From the NCBI GenBank assembly GCA_017305635.1, contig JAFKKF010000021.1, forward strand, positions 1 to 47,247: DNA of 47,247 bases, written 5' to 3'. Positions 43,875-47,247 of this stretch are shown here, in pieces. Below the pieces are notes generated by a model that did no database searches, was not told the DNA's origin, and saw nothing but the letters and a program-made list of their open reading frames with translations. Positions within the stretch are counted from its first letter, which is position 1. The number at the start of each line of letters is the position of its first letter. The DNA is from Hyphomicrobiales bacterium. Its GTDB lineage: Bacteria > Pseudomonadota > Alphaproteobacteria > Rhizobiales > Kaistiaceae. The translations under genes were made by a program, and so were the position numbers.

Positions 43875-44111
43875 CTACCCCTCGACTCGCCGCCCGCGGG
43901 TGTTCTCGCGTCGCCGCGCTTCGAACGGCTCGTCACGCGGAGAAGTCGCCGCCGGCATGACGTTGAAGGCAGCAACCAATTCACCTACGTTCAGGAGTGC
44001 GCTGGCAGACCGCCCAACCCGATGACCTACGGGCGCGGGAATAGTCTGCCGCTCGGCCCCGGCCTCTGTGTCGGGGCTTTTGTTTCCGGTAGCATCGGCA
44101 ATTCGCCTGCG
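43875..44111 (-). pseudogene. Possible gene remnant between tRNA genes
   Basis: An open frame of 78 codons between a TGA (44112-44114) and a TAG (43875-43877) on the minus strand. The only ATG is near its end (product MPAATSPRDEPFEARRREN..., 27 residues). The upstream part reads DTEAGAERQTIPAPVGHRVG and SALLNVGELVAAFNVMPAA, which has natural-looking composition, so it could be the tail of a decayed protein. I recognise no family, and open frames of this length arise by chance in GC-rich DNA. The 418-base stretch 43822-44239 otherwise holds an AT-rich start (43826-43852), a hairpin at about 43863-43887 and the structured element at 44004-44085. Confidence 0.25.
44004..44085 (+). ncRNA. Candidate small structured RNA with intrinsic terminator
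   Basis: GGCAGAC at 44004-44010 pairs with GTCTGCC at 44044-44050, and the adjoining CGCCC (44011-44015) pairs with GGGCG (44031-44035), giving a long stem with one bulge. Six bases later GCCCCG (44056-44061) and CGGGGC (44072-44077) form a stem followed by TTTTGTTT (44078-44085), a good intrinsic terminator on the plus strand. No plus-strand gene ends here, which suggests a short transcript, or trailing transcription from tRNA-Phe. No known RNA family recognised. Confidence 0.4.
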
Positions 44112-44239
44112 TCAGCCCTTGTTGGGCTGGCCCATTCCCGCAAGGATGGATGGGCGCGCAGCCGTGGCCCCCGCGCTCGCTAGGAACCGGTCGGTGTTCG
44201 CATCGGCACGCCTAGAAGTAGGGGCCACGCTTTCCTTGT

Positions 44240-44315
44240 CGCCCTGTAGCTCAACGGTCAGAGCCGGACCCTCATACAGTCCTGGTTGCAGGTTCAAGTC
44301 CTGCCGGGGCGACCA
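44240..44315 (+). tRNA. Atypical tRNA with CAT anticodon (Met or Ile2-type)
   Basis: 76 bases. Acceptor CGCCCTG pairs with CGGGGCG (one T-G), discriminator A and encoded CCA. D-arm GCTC-AACGGTCA-GAGC, T-arm GCAGG-TTCAAGT-CCTGC. The anticodon arm GGACC-CTCATAC-AGTCC has anticodon CAT but a C-A mismatch at the loop-closing position 31-39. It differs from initiator tRNA (which has an unpaired position 1-72) and looks unlike a standard elongator tRNA-Met. It may be an accessory or decaying tRNA. Confidence 0.6.
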
Positions 44316-44488
44316 TCGGTTCAGGCGGCCATCGCCACGGCCCACGGGGCCGATCGGTTCGTCCCGCGACCTTGAAGCAGTTCAGGAAAGCCGCCGGGTC
44401 TGCAGCCTTGGAGGGCAGCGCCTTTGCTTGCAATTGCGCCGGCTGCGCGTCTTACTGGCGATCATCTAGGACACGCAAGGGGGCGGGC

Positions 44489-46873
44489 GTGATCAAGGCG
44501 CTGTCCAGGTTGTTGAAGCTCAAGAAGCTGGAAGCGCGCGTCAGGTTCCACAGGCTGAGGTTCGAGCGCAATGCCCGGGGCATTCTCCACTCGGGCGCCT
44601 ATCTCGACGCCCATCTGAGCGATGCCCGCAGTAGGCTCGACCAGCTTGGGCCGTCGATCGGAATCGCCCTCGTGTCTCCGCTGCCTCCGGCAGATACGGG
44701 CGTCGCCCATTTCAGCGCGCGGCTGGCGATCGAATGCCCGGGCTTCATCGATCTGTTTGCCACGTTCGATTCGCCCGCCGACTATTACGACACCCTGGCG
44801 CGGATAGATCAGGCGGCGGAGCTGTTCCCCCTCGAGGTCCTGTCGCCTGCGGCCCGCCGCCGCCAGTACAACATGGTCGTCTTTGCCATCGCCAATTCGA
44901 ACCACATGCCGCCCATAGCGGAACGGCTGCGCTCGTTCCAGCGGCCGAAGGCGGCCCTGGAGGTCGTCGCCGAGGTCCATGATCCCGTTCTCTTCAACCT
45001 GTCGCGGAAGACCTTTTCGACGGAAAGGGAGATGGATGCGGCCTACAAGGCCGCCTATCCGAGGCTCGGCAACCGACCCTTTTCCCAGACCGAGGACTCC
45101 GTTCTTCTCGACCTCGGCATTTGCGGCTTCGCGGCTCTCTTCAGGAACCACGTCGACCGGATCGTGGTGCATTCCGAGGCCGCCAGGGAGATCCTCGCCG
45201 AGGACTTCAGCGAGGTGCCCAGTCCTCCGATCGTGAAGCTCTTCCATCCGGTCTTCCGGCAACCCGAGCGCCGGAACTCGCTCGAGGGGCTCAAGATTCG
45301 TCATCCCGCAATGGGATCCTTCGGGGTGCCGACGAATGGCAAATATTCGGACGAGATTCTCGCGGCCGCCCGGGCGCTGCTGAAGACGGGCGCGATCAAG
45401 ACCTTCGTGATGGCCGGCTTCGGCGTCGCCCAGGTGGCCGAGAAGCTCGATGCCTCGGAAACCGATCAGATTCTCCTCGTCGACTCGCCGTCCGACGAGG
45501 ACCTGATCCGGTTGATGAAGGAGATCGATGTAGCGGTCCAGCTCCGGAGGCGAAATCTCGGCGAGAGCTCCGGCGTCATCGCCCAGCTGATGGAGTTGAA
45601 GAAGCCGATCGTCGCCTCCAACCTCGGTTCGTTTGCGGAATATGGCGGCCTCGTCACCTTCTGCGACGTTCCCGTCACGCCGCGATCCATAGGCCGTGCG
45701 GTGACGGAAGCCCTGGCCACCGCCGCCGAACGGTTGCCGAAGATGGCAAGATATGTCGAGACGCACCGATCCATGGATTTCATCGCCGCACTATGTCGCG
45801 GATATGAACCGTCCGAAGACGGCAATGCCGTCGTCGAGGCGGCGCAGCGGGATAGGTCGCTCGTCAATGTCTTCGGGTTCTACGATCACTACAATGCCGG
45901 CGACGACGCCTTTAAGCTCTATTTCAAGAACGTGCTGGGAAGCCGGGCGCGGTTTCATGGAGGCTCGTGGAAGGGCCGCAGAATTCCCGGAAGGATAATT
46001 CTCGGCGGCGGCGCCGTGATCAACGACTACTTCTTCGATCGGCTGCCGGATTCCGACAGGCTCGACATCATAGGCTGCTCGTTTTCGGATCGGCGGCAAG
46101 GAGCCGAGCAACTCGCCTCGATCCGGGACCGGTTGGGCATCGTGGCCTTGAGAAGCGCCGAAGACACCGCCCATGCGGTCAGCCACGGCATTCCGGCGGA
46201 GACCTATCCGGATATCGTTTTCGGGCTGGATGCGCCCCGGCCGAGCCTCAGCATCGCCCAGGTCCGTGCTCTCGCTCCGCTGCCGACGCTTTCCGGCATC
46301 GCCGACCGGACGGTCGTATTCTGTCTTTCCGATCACTATTCGGTTCGCAACCTTGAACGCATGGAGCGCTATCGGACGATCACCCGCTTCAAGGATGAAA
46401 TGGCGGGCGCCCTCGATGTCCTGGCACGCTCGTTCAACATCGTGATGGTTCCGATGTCGGCCGGATACAATGCGCGGGATGCCGCTTTTTCCCATGACGT
46501 CCTGGCGCGCATGCGGGGACCGGAAAAGGTCACCCTCATAGAGCGCTACCTGGGCCCCGAGGGAATCATGCAGTTGATCGCCTCGGTCGCCGACGTGGTC
46601 GTCTCGATGAAGTTCCATGGCCTCGTATTCGGAATGATCTCGGGCAAGCCGGTCATCAATATCGGCAACACGAACAAGACGATCGACCTGATGGCGGAGG
46701 CCGATCTGCTCCGCTTCAATCTTCCAGTTGAGACATTGACGGGCGATGCATTGATCGAAGCCGTGAAGTCGGCGCCCGATTCCACCGCGCGGATCGAGGA
46801 ACTCAGGAAGACATACAAGGACCGGCTTTCCGCCCTGACGGCCCGGTTGGATCGCGCCTATCCGGCCGCGTGA
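44489..46873 (+). CDS. Two-domain protein: glycosyltransferase-like N-half and polysaccharide pyruvyltransferase-like C-half
   Basis: 794 residues from GTG 44489 (MIKALSRLLKLKKLEARVRF) with AAGGGGG upstream; a TTG at 44372 would add 39 untypical residues. N-half, about residues 55-430, resembles a GT-B glycosyltransferase: SPLPPADTGVAHFSARLA, HSEAAREILAEDF, GSFGVPTNGKYSDEILAAA, and ESSGVIAQLMELKKPIVASNLGS near the donor site. C-half, about 450-790, resembles CsaB/WcaK-type pyruvyltransferases: VFGFYDHYNAGDDAFKLYF, RIILGGGAVINDYF, LRSAEDTAHAV, and VADVVVSMKFHGLVFGMISG with the conserved His. It probably acts on surface polysaccharide. Confidence 0.8.
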   Translation: MIKALSRLLKLKKLEARVRFHRLRFERNARGILHSGAYLDAHLSDARSRLDQLGPSIGIALVSPLPPADTGVAHFSARLAIECPGFIDLFATFDSPADYYDTLARIDQAAELFPLEVLSPAARRRQYNMVVFAIANSNHMPPIAERLRSFQRPKAALEVVAEVHDPVLFNLSRKTFSTEREMDAAYKAAYPRLGNRPFSQTEDSVLLDLGICGFAALFRNHVDRIVVHSEAAREILAEDFSEVPSPPIVKLFHPVFRQPERRNSLEGLKIRHPAMGSFGVPTNGKYSDEILAAARALLKTGAIKTFVMAGFGVAQVAEKLDASETDQILLVDSPSDEDLIRLMKEIDVAVQLRRRNLGESSGVIAQLMELKKPIVASNLGSFAEYGGLVTFCDVPVTPRSIGRAVTEALATAAERLPKMARYVETHRSMDFIAALCRGYEPSEDGNAVVEAAQRDRSLVNVFGFYDHYNAGDDAFKLYFKNVLGSRARFHGGSWKGRRIPGRIILGGGAVINDYFFDRLPDSDRLDIIGCSFSDRRQGAEQLASIRDRLGIVALRSAEDTAHAVSHGIPAETYPDIVFGLDAPRPSLSIAQVRALAPLPTLSGIADRTVVFCLSDHYSVRNLERMERYRTITRFKDEMAGALDVLARSFNIVMVPMSAGYNARDAAFSHDVLARMRGPEKVTLIERYLGPEGIMQLIASVADVVVSMKFHGLVFGMISGKPVINIGNTNKTIDLMAEADLLRFNLPVETLTGDALIEAVKSAPDSTARIEELRKTYKDRLSALTARLDRAYPAA

Positions 46874-47041
46874 GGAGCGACCGGCCGATGCCGGTGACGC
46901 GGGTCGGCAGGCCGCCACCCTGGAGGGTCATGCGGAGGCGGGACGAAATCTTCCGCGTGCCGTATGCGGAATGGCAGGCTATCATCGCCTTGCCGACGGC
47001 GTCCGCCGCCGGGTCCCGCCATCATTTTGCAGAATATCGGA

Positions 47042-47247
47042 ATGTCCACGCCCGCACCGCGCTCGACTGCGTTTTTGACGATTGACCTTGACCGGCCAGG
47101 GAAGCAGGTCGGCTTTGTGATGATCCCGCATTCGCCGAACGGGGATGCCTGGGGGGTGACGCGGCTGCCGATCGCGGTGATCGCCGGCGGCAAGGGCCCG
47201 ACGGTGATCCTCGAAGGTGGCAACCACGGCGACGAGTACGAGGGGCC
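47042..47247 (+). CDS. DoeB-like N-acetyl-diaminobutyrate deacetylase, 5' part only
   Basis: The frame starts at ATG 47042 and is open to the window edge (68 codons). It begins MSTPAPRSTAFLTIDLDRPG, then VTRLPIAVIAGGKGPTVILE, and reaches GGNHGDEYEG, whose His and Glu are zinc ligands of the succinylglutamate desuccinylase/aspartoacylase (M14-like) family. The combination matches DoeB of ectoine breakdown, which deacetylates N-acetyl-2,4-diaminobutyrate. The gene is cut by the window, so neighbours cannot confirm this. The 168 bp between 46874 and 47041 hold no supported gene. Confidence 0.75.
   Translation, partial: MSTPAPRSTAFLTIDLDRPGKQVGFVMIPHSPNGDAWGVTRLPIAVIAGGKGPTVILEGGNHGDEYEG

Noticed and set aside
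43746-44315. tRNA-borne attachment site of a genomic island
   Set aside because: No integrase and no second copy of either tRNA 3' end was found in the window, so an island boundary is not supported.
44112-44345. Minus-strand frame across the CAT tRNA (contains RQDLNLQP)
   Set aside because: This is the well-known type of spurious protein produced by reading a tRNA gene antisense.
46870-47085. Small plus-strand open frame between the fusion gene and the DoeB-like gene
   Set aside because: It overlaps the start of the DoeB-like gene, has no ribosome site and no recognisable content.

Overview
The window is high-GC DNA (roughly 68-70 % by eye) from an alphaproteobacterium, most likely of the order Hyphomicrobiales (Rhizobiales). 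The evidence is a C4-pathway hemA, a PodJ-like polarity protein with a CtrA-type upstream box, the block murA / DUF2948 / hisD / UPF0262 / maf / yacG / tRNA-Phe, ErfK-type L,D-transpeptidases with a DDAPMP motif, and the ligase-associated Lhr-type repair genes. The genus cannot be fixed from sequence alone.

Layout. 1-1.85 kb: acyl-CoA dehydrogenase on the minus strand, divergent from a very large PodJ-like coiled-coil / Sel1 / peptidoglycan-binding protein (2.1-6.6 kb). 6.7-8.4 kb: TauE/SafE permease and its TIGR02186 partner. 8.4-21.3 kb: a dispersed DNA-repair set made of PdeM phosphoesterase, Lhr-type helicase, MBL-fold exonuclease and ATP-dependent ligase. It is interrupted by an MHS-type transporter, two tandem L,D-transpeptidases, a UvrD-like helicase and an AspH-type hydroxylase. 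21.4-27.3 kb: DUF6460, pyrD, DUF952, a small secreted protein, prolyl aminopeptidase, a two-subunit sodium:solute symporter, and mscL. 27.3-33.3 kb: aminotransferase, hemA with a perfect FNR/FixK box, a second AspH-type hydroxylase, MltB-like transglycosylase, NAD-dependent epimerase and pncA. 33.3-38.3 kb: surface-glycan genes (GT2-like, GT9, sulfotransferase, GT61) with a third L,D-transpeptidase embedded. 38.3-43.8 kb: tRNA-Thr, two small proteins, murA, DUF2948, hisD, UPF0262, maf, yacG and tRNA-Phe. 43.8-44.5 kb: a lower-GC spacer with a structured element, a possible gene remnant and an odd CAT tRNA. 44.5-46.9 kb: a glycosyltransferase fused to a pyruvyltransferase-like domain. The window ends in the first 68 codons of a DoeB-like deacetylase.

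Themes. Envelope biology dominates: three L,D-transpeptidases, a transglycosylase, MurA, PodJ-like, MscL, and glycosyl-, sulfo- and pyruvyltransferases. The second theme is DNA damage repair. The points most worth following up are a repeat element inserted in frame inside the Lhr-type helicase, the FNR box before hemA, the CtrA-like box before the PodJ-like gene, the GT-pyruvyltransferase fusion with the sulfotransferase cluster, and the tRNA-flanked spacer. I did not find a CRISPR array, an intact insertion sequence, a prophage or an obvious new defence system. Many apparent long antisense reading frames are artefacts of GC-rich codon use.
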